A stretch of DNA of 64,000 nucleotides from JASLDZ01 sp038226305 (GCA_038226305.1 JBBRQN010000001.1:242566-306565); one strand, 5' to 3'; numbered from the stretch's first letter, positions 1 to 9,186 are shown. Program-made: numbers and translations. The notes: generated by a model from the letters alone, not told the origin.

Positions 1-283
1 AGGCGATCTGCGGCGTGGCCGTGACGAGGAGCGCCGGGCCCTCGCCCGCGGCTGCGAAATCGCCTGCACGCAGGAAGACGGCGGCACCCTGCGTTGAACT
101 CAGCGACGACAGATAGCGAGGGTCGGACAGGAAGGTGATCTGGCCACGGCCGGCCAGGGCCAGGGGCGCAACGCCCTCGATGGCCAGTCGCGCCTCGCCT
201 CGAACCAGCTCGGCGCGGGATGCCAGCGCGATCTCACCGAGGGGGATCGGCCCCAGGGGTTCGAAAAAGCGCGGATCCGGCAT
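1..283 (-). CDS. lpxD: UDP-3-O-acylglucosamine N-acyltransferase LpxD, N-terminal part
   Basis: Only the first 94 codons are in the window; the gene continues past position 1. LpxD adds the second acyl chain to the UDP-glucosamine precursor of lipid A in the cytoplasm. The visible part begins MPDPRFFEPLGPI and contains GRGQITFLSDPRYLSSL, typical of the LpxD N-terminal uridine-binding domain, where an S/D-P-[RK]-Y-x-x-x-L motif is usual. The hexapeptide-repeat domain lies outside. It follows skp on the same strand after a gap of about 56 bases, and bamA-skp-lpxD is the standard proteobacterial order. The start is the ATG read leftward from 283. Identification rests on the N-terminal domain plus synteny. 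Confidence 0.88.
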   Translation of the reverse strand, partial: MPDPRFFEPLGPIPLGEIALASRAELVRGEARLAIEGVAPLALAGRGQITFLSDPRYLSSLSSTQGAAVFLRAGDFAAAGEGPALLVTATPQIA

Positions 284-339
284 GGAGGCGGGTGGCGGGC
301 CAGCCGCCCCGGAAGGAGCGGCCGGCCCGCCGGGTCGCA

Positions 340-1026
340 TCAGCGCGGAGCGCTTGCAGCGGCCGCAGCGGCGGCCGCGGGATCGATGTGCTCGCGGTCG
401 AAGGTGATGGTCGGCACCTTGGTGTCGAGTTGGGTCGCGACGGCGGTCGTGATGTCCATCGCCGGGTTCGCACCGAAAACGGCCTGGTCGGCGTTCAGCA
501 GGAGCGAGCAGTTGCGCGCTTGGTAGACGTTGCGCACGACGGGATCGAGCTCGGTGCGGATGCGCTGCAGCGCCTTCTCGCCGGTGGCCTGAAGCTCTTG
601 GTTGCGCAGCTGATCCTTCTGCTGGAAGGCCTCGACGCGAGCCTGCAGGGCCTTGCCCTTGGTCTCGATGTCCGACGCGGTGGCGGTGCCGCGCGAGGCC
701 TGGAACGCGCGAACGTCGGTCTGCAGGGAGGTGCCCTCAGGGGCGAGCTCGGCCTGCACCTGGGCGCGGAGTTGGACCATGCGGGCGTTGGCGGCCTGGC
801 CTGCCTTGGAGCCCGAAACGGCGCGCTCCTCAGAGAACATGCAGATGCCCGGGATGGCGGGGCCGGAAACCAGGGCCGCAGTCGCGGGCCGGGCCGGGGC
901 CGCAGCCGCGGTGGCGGCGGGAGCCGCAGGCGCGGAGGCGCGGCCGCGAGATTGGGCGAGGGCTGCGGTCGAAGCGCAGGCAAACACGGCCAGGGTGGCC
1001 GCGCCGATGAGGGCTTTGGGGGTCAT
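340..1026 (-). CDS. skp: OmpH/Skp-family periplasmic chaperone
   Basis: Encodes 228 residues. A signal peptide occupies about residues 1-24, with the cut after STAALA before Q25. It is followed by an Ala/Pro-rich linker to about residue 52. Residues 75-190 form a charged, Gln/Glu/Arg-rich helical region with SRGTATASDIETKGKALQ and LRNQELQATGEKALQRI, typical of the Skp coiled-coil tentacles. Skp trimers hold unfolded outer-membrane proteins in the periplasm before delivery to BamA. The start chosen is ATG at 1026, because upstream in-frame codons lie inside bamA and the signal peptide begins here. It sits 5 bases after the bamA stop and is clearly co-transcribed with it. The C-terminus carries an unusual poly-Ala run near residue 217 that may be a disordered tail. 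Confidence 0.88.
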   Translation of the reverse strand: MTPKALIGAATLAVFACASTAALAQSRGRASAPAAPAATAAAAPARPATAALVSGPAIPGICMFSEERAVSGSKAGQAANARMVQLRAQVQAELAPEGTSLQTDVRAFQASRGTATASDIETKGKALQARVEAFQQKDQLRNQELQATGEKALQRIRTELDPVVRNVYQARNCSLLLNADQAVFGANPAMDITTAVATQLDTKVPTITFDREHIDPAAAAAAAASAPR

Positions 1027-1031
1027 GATCT

Positions 1032-3488
1032 CTAGAACTGGGTGTTGGTGGAAAAGCGGAACGCTTCGGTCTTGTCGTACTTCTGACTGGCCAGAATTTG
1101 GCTGAAGTCGAGACGGATAGGCCCGAGCGGCGAGGTCCAGAATACGCTGAGGCCAGCCGACGCCCGCAGGGCCAGATCGTCGCGGATGTTGGGCAGGCGC
1201 ACGCCTGTCGTCTGATCCTTGGTGATCTTGTCGTCGAGCTGGCCGATCGTGCCGGCGTAGGTGAACAGCGAGGTGCGGATGCCGTACTGCTCGGGCAGGT
1301 AGTTGGGCAGGCTCAGCTCGAGCGAGCCGATGGAGTAGAACTTGGCACCCAGGGCCTCGTCGTAGTTCGTGTCGCGCGGGCCGATGCCAGCGGTCTGGAA
1401 GCCGGGGAAGCTCGCCCCGCCCTTGAAGAACCGGTCGTTGATCCGCACGGAGTCGCCGCCCAGGGGCGTGATGTAGCCGATCGAGCCCGTGGCGCTGAGC
1501 ACCCAAAGCGGCGAGAAGCCGTGGTAGAACGAGGCCTGACCTTCGCTCTTGATGTACTTCACATCGCCGCCGACGCCCGCGAAGTCCTGGTTGGCTTCGA
1601 GGAAGAAGCCGCGCGTGGGGTGGATCGGGTCGTTGCGCTTGTCGAAGTCCAGCGTGTAGCCGACGGCCGAGGTGATGCTCGACCCGCGCTGCTGGCAGAT
1701 CGTGATCGAGGTCGTGCCGAGGGCGCAGCTCGTATCGTCCACCACCACCCGGTCGGTGTGCAGGGTGTAGCGGGTGCGCAGGTAGGTCTGGATGTTCAGC
1801 GGGAAGCCCAGCCGCAGCGAACCCCCCGTCGATTCCGAATCATAGCCCGCGTACTGGCTGAAATTGTAGCGGTACGAGAACAGGTCGAGACCTGCGCGCA
1901 GGTCGCGGCCACCGAACCGCGGCTCGGTGTAGGAGAAGTCGAGCTGGCGACGCAGCGAGCCAATGGAGGCGCGGACGCGCACGTCCTGGCCTGAACCCCG
2001 GAAGTTGTGCTGGCTCACGCCCACGTCTAGCAGCAGCTGATCGACCGAGCTGTAGCCGGCACCGAACGACAGTTCGCCGGTGGGCTGCTCCTGAACCTTC
2101 ACGCGCAGAACGGTCTTGTCCGGGGCGCTGCCGGGCACCTGATCCACGTCCACCGTCTTGAAGAAGTCGAGGCGTTTCACCTCGATCTTGGAGCGATCCA
2201 CCAGAACGCGGTTGTAGGCATCGCCTTCCGCCAAGCGCATCTCACGCCGGATCACGGCGTCTTGCGTCTGCGTGTTGCCGATGATGTCGATGCGCTCGAT
2301 ATAGACGCGCGGCCCCTCGCGAACGTTGAACGTCACGTCCACCGTCTTCTCGGCGGCGTTGGCGGTGTAGCGCGGGCGGATGTCCACGAAGGCGAAACCC
2401 GCGGCACCGGCGGCGAAGGTCAGGGAGTCGACCGCAGTCTCGATGCGGTCGGCCTGGAAAATCTGGCCAGAACGGATGGGCAGGATGGCCTGCAGAACGT
2501 CGCCGTTCATGCGCTTCAGGTCGGTCTCGACCCGCAGCTTGCCAAACTTGTACTTCGGCCCCTCTTCCAGCACGTAGTTGATCGCGAAGCTCTTCTGGTC
2601 GGGCAGAAGCTCGGCGGTCGAAGACGTCACGCGGAAATCGTAGAAGCCCTTGTTCGTGTAGTATTTGCGCAGCTGCTCGCGGTCGTACTCGACCCGGTCC
2701 GGGTCAAAGTTGTCGTTGGAGGAGAAGAAGCGGTACCAGCGCGTCTCCTTGGTGACGACCACATCCCGCAGGGCGTTGTCGCTGAACGCCTTGTTGCCGA
2801 TGAAATTGATCGTGGTGATGCCGGTCTTGGGCCCTTCGGCGATCTCGAACACGAGGTCCACGCGCTTCTGGGGCAGTTCGACGATCTTGGGGGTGACGGT
2901 CGCGGAAATGCGGCCGGAGCGGCGGTAGAGCTCGACGATGCGCTGCACGTCGGCCAGCACATGGCTCTTGGTGAAGATGCCGCGCGGGTGGATCGAGATT
3001 TCGTCGCGCAGCTTGTCGTCGGCCAGGGCCGAGTTCCCCTCGAAGACCACCTGATTGATGATCGGGTTCTCGACCACACGCACCACCACGTCCTCGCCGT
3101 TCTGCTCGATGCGCACATCGGAGAACAGGTCGGTGCGGAACAGGGTCTTCACCCCGAGGTCGAAACGTGAGGCATCCACGAGGTCGCCCGGCCCGAACGG
3201 CAGGTAGGCCGCGATGGTGGAGCTCTCGATGCGCTCATTGCCAGCCACGACGATGCGCTGCACGCGCATGGCCTGCGGAACCGGCGCCTCGGCGGCCGGC
3301 GCGGCTGGTGCCGCGGCTGCTGAGGGCGCGCTGGCGGGCGGAACCGGCTTGCCGACGGAATCCCCGGCTGGCGCAGACGCCTGCTGGGCGAAGGCCACCC
3401 CGCCAAAGGCCGGTGAAGCCAGCGCTGTGGCGCTCAGGAGCAGGGCCAGGCCCCTGGAACGGGCGGCACGATCGCGGGTGATTGTCAT
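1032..3488 (-). CDS. bamA: Outer membrane protein assembly factor BamA
   Basis: Encodes 818 residues. A signal peptide (about 1-35, ending GGVAFAQ) is followed by a Pro/Ala-rich linker, five POTRA repeats (about 75-420; the first starts RVQRIVVAGNERI) and a C-terminal 16-stranded barrel ending in NTQF, whose terminal Phe is the usual beta-signal. BamA is the core of the machine that folds and inserts outer-membrane proteins. The start is ATG at 3488, where the signal peptide begins; an in-frame ATG at 3575 would lie inside rseP. The loop-6 signature that normally reads VRGF/Y is FPGF here (Pro695 in place of Arg), in the context KGGASFPGF..GIGPRD. The gene is followed at once by skp and lpxD and preceded by rseP by 29 bases. 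Confidence 0.95.
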   Translation of the reverse strand: MTITRDRAARSRGLALLLSATALASPAFGGVAFAQQASAPAGDSVGKPVPPASAPSAAAAPAAPAAEAPVPQAMRVQRIVVAGNERIESSTIAAYLPFGPGDLVDASRFDLGVKTLFRTDLFSDVRIEQNGEDVVVRVVENPIINQVVFEGNSALADDKLRDEISIHPRGIFTKSHVLADVQRIVELYRRSGRISATVTPKIVELPQKRVDLVFEIAEGPKTGITTINFIGNKAFSDNALRDVVVTKETRWYRFFSSNDNFDPDRVEYDREQLRKYYTNKGFYDFRVTSSTAELLPDQKSFAINYVLEEGPKYKFGKLRVETDLKRMNGDVLQAILPIRSGQIFQADRIETAVDSLTFAAGAAGFAFVDIRPRYTANAAEKTVDVTFNVREGPRVYIERIDIIGNTQTQDAVIRREMRLAEGDAYNRVLVDRSKIEVKRLDFFKTVDVDQVPGSAPDKTVLRVKVQEQPTGELSFGAGYSSVDQLLLDVGVSQHNFRGSGQDVRVRASIGSLRRQLDFSYTEPRFGGRDLRAGLDLFSYRYNFSQYAGYDSESTGGSLRLGFPLNIQTYLRTRYTLHTDRVVVDDTSCALGTTSITICQQRGSSITSAVGYTLDFDKRNDPIHPTRGFFLEANQDFAGVGGDVKYIKSEGQASFYHGFSPLWVLSATGSIGYITPLGGDSVRINDRFFKGGASFPGFQTAGIGPRDTNYDEALGAKFYSIGSLELSLPNYLPEQYGIRTSLFTYAGTIGQLDDKITKDQTTGVRLPNIRDDLALRASAGLSVFWTSPLGPIRLDFSQILASQKYDKTEAFRFSTNTQF

Positions 3489-3517
3489 GGACTCCAGACC
3501 GTTGCGCGCTGCGTCGT

Positions 3518-4741
3518 CTAACCGAACATCGCGCCGAGCATACGAAACAAACTCAGCTGCCGAACGTCGTTCCAAGTGGCGAACAACATCAGCCCCACGA
3601 TGAGCGCAAGCCCAACGCGGTAACCTACCGCCTGAACCCGCGCGTCGAGCGGGCGCCGGGCGAGGGCCTCATATGCGTAGAACATGAGATGGCCTCCGTC
3701 CAGAATCGGCACCGGCAGGAGGTTCATGAACCCGATTCCGACCGAAATTACGGCGGCCAAGCTGAGGAGGTTCAAACCGACGTTCAGCACCGCTCCCCAA
3801 AGGGTCGGCGCGGCGGCGGCGGCGGCCTTGGCCAGCTTGCCGGACATCTGGGCGGTGCCCATCAGCCCGCCGATCTGGTCGCCGCTCTCACGGCCCCGGA
3901 AGATGCGACCGATATAGAAGACGGTGGTGTTCACCACGTCACGGGTGCGGGTCACGCCCTTCGCCACGGCCTGCACCGGCCCGTAGCGAACGTGACGGAA
4001 GTCGGCCGCCTGGGCCGCGGGCGAGAAGCCCAGCACCCCTACGCTGAGGTTGCGCCCCGTGATCTCGTCACGAATGCTGCGGCGATCGGGCGTCGCGGTC
4101 AGTTCGAGGGACTGCCCACCCCGGTTCACGCCGAACTGGATCGGGTCGCCCGCACGGATGCGCACGTAGCGCTGCACTTCGTCGAAGCTGTCGGTGGCGC
4201 GGCCGTCCAGCCGGTCGATCAGGTCGCCGGGCAGGAAACCGGCCCGAGCCGCCGGGCTCTGCGGAACCACCTGCGAAATCCGGGGCGGCAGGACGCTTTC
4301 GCCCAGCGCCATGAGAAGGCCGGCGAAAATGGCGGTGGCGAGGAGGAAATTGGCGGCCGGGCCAGCCACGACCACGAGCGCGCGGGCCCATACTGGTTTG
4401 CAGTGGTAGAGCCGGCTGGCCGCGGCGGGGCCGTCGTGGGCCGCGACCTGAAGCCGCAGGCGCTCCGTCTCGTCCGCATCCGGCACCGTAGAGGCCGCGT
4501 CCGCATCGCCCGTGAACTTCACGAAGCCGCCCAAAGGGATCCAGCCGAGCCGCCATTCCACGCCCGACTTGTCGTGCCACTTCAGGATCGCCCGGCCGAA
4601 GCCGATGGAGAACTGGTCCACCGAAACGCCCAGCGCCTTGGCCATCAGGAAGTGACCCAGCTCATGCACCGTCACCACAAGCAGCAGCACGGCGGCGAAG
4701 GGGGGCAGGGCCTGCAGGACCGAGATCACGAACGAGGGCAT
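3518..4741 (-). CDS. rseP: Site-2 intramembrane zinc metalloprotease RseP
   Basis: Encodes 407 residues and is an M50 family protease of the inner membrane. The first membrane helix carries the zinc motif HELGH at residues 26-30. A central periplasmic PDZ region (about 165-260, with PQSPAARAGFLPGDLIDRLDG) follows, and the third conserved motif LLPVPILDGGHLM lies in the C-terminal helices. In E. coli RseP cleaves the anti-sigma factor RseA and remnant signal peptides; the local substrate is not visible here. The start at ATG 4741 gives the usual short N-terminus before the first helix. It lies 22 bases after dxr and 29 bases before bamA, so it belongs to the dxr-rseP-bamA transcription unit. 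Confidence 0.93.
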   Translation of the reverse strand: MPSFVISVLQALPPFAAVLLLVVTVHELGHFLMAKALGVSVDQFSIGFGRAILKWHDKSGVEWRLGWIPLGGFVKFTGDADAASTVPDADETERLRLQVAAHDGPAAASRLYHCKPVWARALVVVAGPAANFLLATAIFAGLLMALGESVLPPRISQVVPQSPAARAGFLPGDLIDRLDGRATDSFDEVQRYVRIRAGDPIQFGVNRGGQSLELTATPDRRSIRDEITGRNLSVGVLGFSPAAQAADFRHVRYGPVQAVAKGVTRTRDVVNTTVFYIGRIFRGRESGDQIGGLMGTAQMSGKLAKAAAAAAPTLWGAVLNVGLNLLSLAAVISVGIGFMNLLPVPILDGGHLMFYAYEALARRPLDARVQAVGYRVGLALIVGLMLFATWNDVRQLSLFRMLGAMFG

Positions 4742-4763
4742 CAGGACTACGCGCTCCGAAGGC

Positions 4764-5969
4764 TCAGGCGTGGACGGGGCGACGCAAAAGCGCTGCCTCG
4801 GCCACGGTTCGGGCACTGCGGTCGACCGACATGGCCGCTTCCAGTGCCTCGTCGCCCTCCCCCGCAAGATGGGCGCCGAAGTTCATGGCCGACAGGGTTT
4901 CGGAAACCACTGCGGCGATGTCGAGGAAGCCAATGCGTCGGGCCAGAAATGCGGCCACCGCCGCTTCGTTCGCGGCGTTGAAGGCAGCAGGCGCTCCTCC
5001 CCCCTGCCGCAGGGCGTCTCGCGCCAGGGTGAGGGCCGGAAACCGGTCCAGATCAGGGCTCTCGAAGGTGAGCGAGCCCCATTTGGCGAGGTCCATCGGC
5101 TCGGCCGGCCAGGCGATACGTCGGGGCCAGGAAAGCGCGCAGGCGATGGGTGCCTTCATGTCGGGCGGGCCAAGCTGGGCGAGGGTCGAGCCGTCTTCGT
5201 ATTCCACAAGGCTGTGCACCACCGACTGGGGGTGGACCACCACGTCGATCTTCGCCTCGCCTGTGCCGAACAGGTAGCTGGCCTCGATCATCTCGAGGCC
5301 CTTGTTCATCATGGTCGCGGAATCGACCGAGATCTTTGCCCCCATGCTCCAGTTCGGGTGGGCGACCGCCTGGGCCGGCGTGGCCGCAGCCATCCGCGCC
5401 TTTTCCCACGTCCGGAACGGCCCGCCCGAGGCCGTGAGGATCAGCCGTCGTACCCGGTCCGCAGCCTCGGGCTGCAGCACCTGGAAGATGGCGGAGTGCT
5501 CGGAATCGACCGGAATCACCGATCCGCCCGCAGCCTTCGCCGCCGCCAGCAGCGCCGGCCCCATGCAGACGAGGCTCTCCTTGTTGGCGAGCGCGATCAC
5601 CGCCCCCGTCTTGGCTGCGGCGAGCGTGGGCCGAAGGCCTGCGGAACCCACGATGGCAGCCATCACCCAGTCAGCCCCAACGCCTGCGGCCGCTTCGACG
5701 ACGGCAGCGTCGCCAGCGGCCGTACGCAGGCCCTCGCCCCGCAGGGCCTCGTTCAGGTCGTCGAGGCAGGTCTCGTCGGCGATCACGGTCAGGGCGGGGC
5801 GCCAGCGCCTGGCCTGTTCGGCGAGCAGCTTCACGTTACGGCCCGCGGCCAGCGCGCGCATGTCGACCTGCACCTCGCCGCTGCGCTCTGCATGTTCGAG
5901 GAGATCCAGCGTCGAAACGCCGATGGAGCCGGTCGACCCCAGCACGGAAATCTTGCGGGCGCCGATCAT
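4764..5969 (-). CDS. dxr: 1-deoxy-D-xylulose 5-phosphate reductoisomerase
   Basis: Encodes 401 residues, the usual length. It makes 2-C-methyl-D-erythritol 4-phosphate, the first committed step of the MEP isoprenoid pathway, in the cytoplasm with NADPH and a divalent metal. The N-terminal Rossmann motif VLGSTGSIG is at residues 8-16, and ANKESLVCMG and VDSEHSAIFQ are the classic metal- and substrate-binding segments. HPNWSMGAKISVDSATMMNKGLE is complete (split here only as description). The ATG at 5969 overlaps the cdsA stop as ATGA, indicating translational coupling. Its product feeds UppS, encoded two genes upstream in the same operon. Confidence 0.95.
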   Translation of the reverse strand: MIGARKISVLGSTGSIGVSTLDLLEHAERSGEVQVDMRALAAGRNVKLLAEQARRWRPALTVIADETCLDDLNEALRGEGLRTAAGDAAVVEAAAGVGADWVMAAIVGSAGLRPTLAAAKTGAVIALANKESLVCMGPALLAAAKAAGGSVIPVDSEHSAIFQVLQPEAADRVRRLILTASGGPFRTWEKARMAAATPAQAVAHPNWSMGAKISVDSATMMNKGLEMIEASYLFGTGEAKIDVVVHPQSVVHSLVEYEDGSTLAQLGPPDMKAPIACALSWPRRIAWPAEPMDLAKWGSLTFESPDLDRFPALTLARDALRQGGGAPAAFNAANEAAVAAFLARRIGFLDIAAVVSETLSAMNFGAHLAGEGDEALEAAMSVDRSARTVAEAALLRRPVHA

Positions 5970-6865
5970 CGCAGCACCCCCGCCTGCGCCAGAATCCGCG
6001 CTCCTGCCACCACCAGCGCCGCCGACATCAAACCATCCACCCGATCCAACAGACCCCCATGCCCAGGGATGAGGTCGCCTGAGTCCTTCACACCAAAGCG
6101 CCGCTTCAACATCGATTCCAAGAGATCGCCGCCCATCGTCGCCACTCCGGCCGCGAGGCCGACGGCCGCAGCCGCCCCGGCGGAGAGCTCCCTGCCTTTC
6201 CACAGCCAGAACCAAAGCGCCATCGCCGCGAGGCTCGACGCCGCCAAGCCGCAGAGGAAGCCGGACCAGGTCTTGTTGGGCGAAATCCGCGGCCAGAGCT
6301 TCGGCCCCTTGAGGAGGCTGCCGCCCAGAAAGGCGAACACGTCCGCCGCCCAGGTAGAGACCAGCAGGAGCGCAGTCCACCAGAAGCCATTATCGGCACC
6401 CGGCTGCGAGGAGGCTCCATCCAGCGACAAGCGCAGCCACCAGAGGGCCAGGGCGGGGGCACCGATGTAAGCGACGCCGAAGCCCACATCGGGAGATCGG
6501 GGCGACCAGCCGGCCACCCGTGCCGCGAGCGCCGCGAGGAGCGCCGCCACCAGGAGAGCCGCCCACCCCACAGACACCCGGCTGTCGAAAGCAAGCAGCA
6601 GCGCCGCCAGCACGCAGGCCGCGATCAGCGCCCCGCTGCGAGACACGACCTCGGGCGAGCACATTTTGGCCCACTCGGAGGCCAGAAGCGCGACCGCCAG
6701 GGACAGGAGGATCAGATAGGCCCAGCCCCCCGCCCATACACAGCCGACCGCCAGCGGGATCAAGACAGCCGCAGACAGCAGCCGCAGTCTCAGGTTCGGC
6801 CAGTCGAAGCCCTTGGGTTTCGGTGCGCTCAAGACCGACTGACTATCCGGCGGCGAGGACGTCAT
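5966..6865 (-). CDS. cdsA: Phosphatidate cytidylyltransferase CdsA
   Basis: Encodes 299 residues with about eight membrane helices. It makes CDP-diacylglycerol from phosphatidic acid and CTP at the inner membrane, the branch point for all phospholipids. The C-terminal family signature is intact: SMLKRRFGVKDSGDL followed by IPGHGGLLDRVDGL, containing the conserved K-D and H-G-G-x-x-D-R-x-D residues. The start at ATG 6865 (MTSSPPDSQSV) overlaps the end of uppS by 23 bases. Earlier in-frame ATGs lie deeper inside uppS and would add a non-homologous N-terminus. The stop overlaps the dxr start by four bases. Confidence 0.92.
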   Translation of the reverse strand: MTSSPPDSQSVLSAPKPKGFDWPNLRLRLLSAAVLIPLAVGCVWAGGWAYLILLSLAVALLASEWAKMCSPEVVSRSGALIAACVLAALLLAFDSRVSVGWAALLVAALLAALAARVAGWSPRSPDVGFGVAYIGAPALALWWLRLSLDGASSQPGADNGFWWTALLLVSTWAADVFAFLGGSLLKGPKLWPRISPNKTWSGFLCGLAASSLAAMALWFWLWKGRELSAGAAAAVGLAAGVATMGGDLLESMLKRRFGVKDSGDLIPGHGGLLDRVDGLMSAALVVAGARILAQAGVLR

Positions 6866-7664
6866 CCACCTCGGCCCCGCCGTAACGTCGCTCGCGCGTT
6901 CTGAATTCATCCACGGCCGCCCCCAGGGCTTCCAGACCATAGTCGGGCCACAGCACGTTCTGGAAAACCAGCTCGGCATAGGCCGCCTCCCACAGGAGGA
7001 AGTTGGACAGCCGGCGTTCGCCCGAGGTGCGCACGATCAGGTCTGTCGGCGGGGCCTTGGAGGTGGAGAGGAAGCGTTCGAAGGCTTCCTCCACCGCGGG
7101 GCCGCTCGGAAGCTCTCGCCCCTCCGCCGCAGCCGCCACCGCCGCCTGGGCGAAGCGCAGGGCCGCCTGGGCGATGTCGGCCCGGCCGCCATAGTTGAAC
7201 GCGACCTGCAGGTGGAAACGCTGGTTGTGCTGGGTGCGGGCCTCGGCGCGCTCGATCACCTCGAGGATGTCGGCTGAGAGGTCCTCGCGACGGCCGATCA
7301 CGTGCACGCGCACGCCCTCGCGGCACAGGCGGTCGAGGTCGCTGGCGACGTAGCTCTTCAGGAGCGACATCAGCTCGGAGATCTCGCTCGCGGGCCGGCG
7401 CCAGTTCTCCGTGGAGAAGCCGAACACCGTCAGCCATTCGATGCCGAGCTTCGGTGCGGCCTCGACGGTGCGCTTGAGGGCGTTCACGCCGGCGCGATGG
7501 CCCAGCGCCCGGGGCATGCCGCGGGTTTTGGCCCAGCGACCGTTGCCATCCATCACGATGGCGACGTGGCGCGGTCCACCCGATTCGGCACCGCCCGTTC
7601 GGGCGGGGTTGGGACGCGAGGCGGTGGAAACCGCCCGGTCCGAGGTCGCCAGCGACGGCGTCAT
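6843..7664 (-). CDS. uppS: Undecaprenyl diphosphate synthase
   Basis: Encodes 273 residues. It condenses isopentenyl diphosphate onto farnesyl diphosphate to make the C55 lipid carrier for peptidoglycan and surface glycans. The cis-prenyltransferase signature HVAIVMDGNGRWAK includes the catalytic Asp, and FSTENWRRP, FNYGGRADI and DLIVRTSGERRLSNFLLW follow in the right order. The N-terminus carries a roughly 30-residue Ser/Ala-rich extension before the core. The start at ATG 7664 has GGAAGG about ten bases upstream; a further in-frame ATG at 7715 has no clear site. It overlaps cdsA by 23 bases. Confidence 0.93.
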   Translation of the reverse strand: MTPSLATSDRAVSTASRPNPARTGGAESGGPRHVAIVMDGNGRWAKTRGMPRALGHRAGVNALKRTVEAAPKLGIEWLTVFGFSTENWRRPASEISELMSLLKSYVASDLDRLCREGVRVHVIGRREDLSADILEVIERAEARTQHNQRFHLQVAFNYGGRADIAQAALRFAQAAVAAAAEGRELPSGPAVEEAFERFLSTSKAPPTDLIVRTSGERRLSNFLLWEAAYAELVFQNVLWPDYGLEALGAAVDEFRTRERRYGGAEVDDVLAAG

Positions 7665-7726
7665 GGCCCTTGAACCTTCCAAGCGCCCACTCCGCAGCCG
7701 ACGTTCCGCGGCCACATGATTAGCAC

Positions 7727-8284
7727 CTAAACCTGCATGATCTCTTGTTCTTTGGTTTTCAGGGCCTCGTCAACGCGCTTGATCGCCGCGTCGGTGAAGC
7801 CCTGCACTTCCTCGCCACAGCGCTTCTGCTCGTCCTGGCTGAGGCTGCCGTCCTTCTCCTGCTTCTTCAGGTCTTCGAGGGCATCGCGACGCACGTTGCG
7901 CACGGCCACCTTCTGCTGCTCGGCGTATTTGCCTGCGAGCTTGGCGAGGTCGCGGCGGCGCTCCTCGGTGAGCGGTGGCACCGGCACGCGCAGCATCTGA
8001 CCGTCGGTCACGGGGTTGAGGCCCAGCCCGGCCGAGCGGATGGCCTTCTCCACGGCGATGGTGACCGCCTTGTCCCACACGCTCACCTGGATCATGCGCG
8101 GCTCGGGCACGCTGATCGAGGCCACGCTCGTGATCGGGCTCGTGGCCCCGTAGGCCTCCACCATGATCTGCTCCAGCAGACCCGCCGAGGCCCGACCGGT
8201 GCGCAGGCCGCCGAACTCTTCCTTCAGGGCGGCGACCGCCTTGTCCATGCGATCGCGGTAGGGCGTCAGGTCGGGTTTGGCCAT
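7727..8284 (-). CDS. frr: Ribosome recycling factor
   Basis: Encodes 185 residues, the standard RRF length. With EF-G it splits post-termination ribosomes. The sequence starts MAKPDLTPYRDRMDKAV and includes FGGLRTGRASAGLL, VEAYGATSPITSVASISV and VPVPPLTEERRRDLAKLAGK, all recognisable blocks of the three-helix tail and hinge. The gap to pyrH upstream is 39 or 824 bases depending only on which pyrH frame is considered; the pyrH stop at 8324 lies 39 bases before the frr ATG. The pyrH-frr-uppS-cdsA-dxr order is widely conserved. Confidence 0.95.
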   Translation of the reverse strand: MAKPDLTPYRDRMDKAVAALKEEFGGLRTGRASAGLLEQIMVEAYGATSPITSVASISVPEPRMIQVSVWDKAVTIAVEKAIRSAGLGLNPVTDGQMLRVPVPPLTEERRRDLAKLAGKYAEQQKVAVRNVRRDALEDLKKQEKDGSLSQDEQKRCGEEVQGFTDAAIKRVDEALKTKEQEIMQV

Positions 8285-8323
8285 GAAGCGGGATCTCGAA
8301 GGGGTAAGGGACGGGCGACGGGT

Positions 8324-9109
8324 TCAGCCGTGCGTGAACGGCACGTGAGACACGGGGGACGGGATCGGCTGCGCCCTGGGCTCGGCGATTAGCGTGTGCG
8401 TGCCCTCGCCGAACATCACGTTGGTGAGCGCGCCGGGCTCGCGGATCGAGAACACCATGATGGGGATGCCGTTCTCGCGCATCAGGCTGATGGCGCTGGC
8501 GTCCATCACCTTCAGGTCGCGGGACAAGACCTCGAGATAGCTCAGGTGGTCGTAGCGGCTGGCCTGCGGGTCGAGCTTGGGGTCGGCGGTGTAGACGCCG
8601 TCGACGCTCGTGCCCTTGAGCAGGGCATCGCAGTTCATCTCGGCGGCGCGCAAGGCCGCCGCGGTATCGGTGGTGAAATAGGGGTTGCCGGTGCCGGCGG
8701 CGAAGATCACCACCCGTCCCTTTTCCAGATGCCGCTGGGCGCGCCTGCGGATGTAGGGCTCGCACACGTTCTGCATAGCGATGGCGCTCATCACCCGGGT
8801 CTGCACGCCCTGCTTCTCGAGAGCGTCTTGCATGGCGAGGGCGTTCATCACCGTGGCCAGCATGCCCATGTAGTCGGCCGAGGAGCGATCCATGCCCTTG
8901 GCTGCCCCCGCCAGCCCGCGGAAGATGTTGCCGCCGCCGATGACGAGGCACACCTCGACCCCGCGGCTCGCCGTCAGCGCGATCTCGCGCGCCACAGCAT
9001 CCACGGTCGCGATGTCGATGCCCGAGCCCGACGGGCCGCCGATGGCCGCCTCGCCTGAAATCTTGAGCAGGATGCGTTTGAAGCGCGGCGGAGGAAAAGG
9101 ATCGTTCAC
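8324..9109 (-). CDS. pyrH: Uridylate kinase (UMP kinase)
   Basis: Phosphorylates UMP to UDP in pyrimidine nucleotide synthesis and belongs to the amino acid kinase fold. The core begins FKRILLKISGEA and includes VCLVIGGGNIFRG, GTGNPYFTTDTAAALRA and GTSVDGVYTADPKLD, all diagnostic of bacterial PyrH. I chose the GTG at 9109 (261 residues) because GAGG lies eight bases upstream and it gives the usual short N-terminus. An in-frame GTG at 9154 would add 15 residues (276 total) but has no clear ribosome binding site. The gene lies downstream of a strong terminator that follows tsf, so it needs its own promoter, which I could not define confidently. Confidence 0.9.
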   Translation of the reverse strand: MNDPFPPPRFKRILLKISGEAAIGGPSGSGIDIATVDAVAREIALTASRGVEVCLVIGGGNIFRGLAGAAKGMDRSSADYMGMLATVMNALAMQDALEKQGVQTRVMSAIAMQNVCEPYIRRRAQRHLEKGRVVIFAAGTGNPYFTTDTAAALRAAEMNCDALLKGTSVDGVYTADPKLDPQASRYDHLSYLEVLSRDLKVMDASAISLMRENGIPIMVFSIREPGALTNVMFGEGTHTLIAEPRAQPIPSPVSHVPFTHG

Positions 9110-9186
9110 GAACGGGGCCTCGAAGCGCGGAGCGACGCCGACGGCGGGACTCACCGGCGAGCGAGGAGCAGCCTAGGCGCGCCGAC

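Noticed and set aside
3482..4981. Plus-strand frame of 499 codons over rseP
   Set aside because: Antisense to a clear M50 protease; no domain, unusual His/Gln content from reversed codons.
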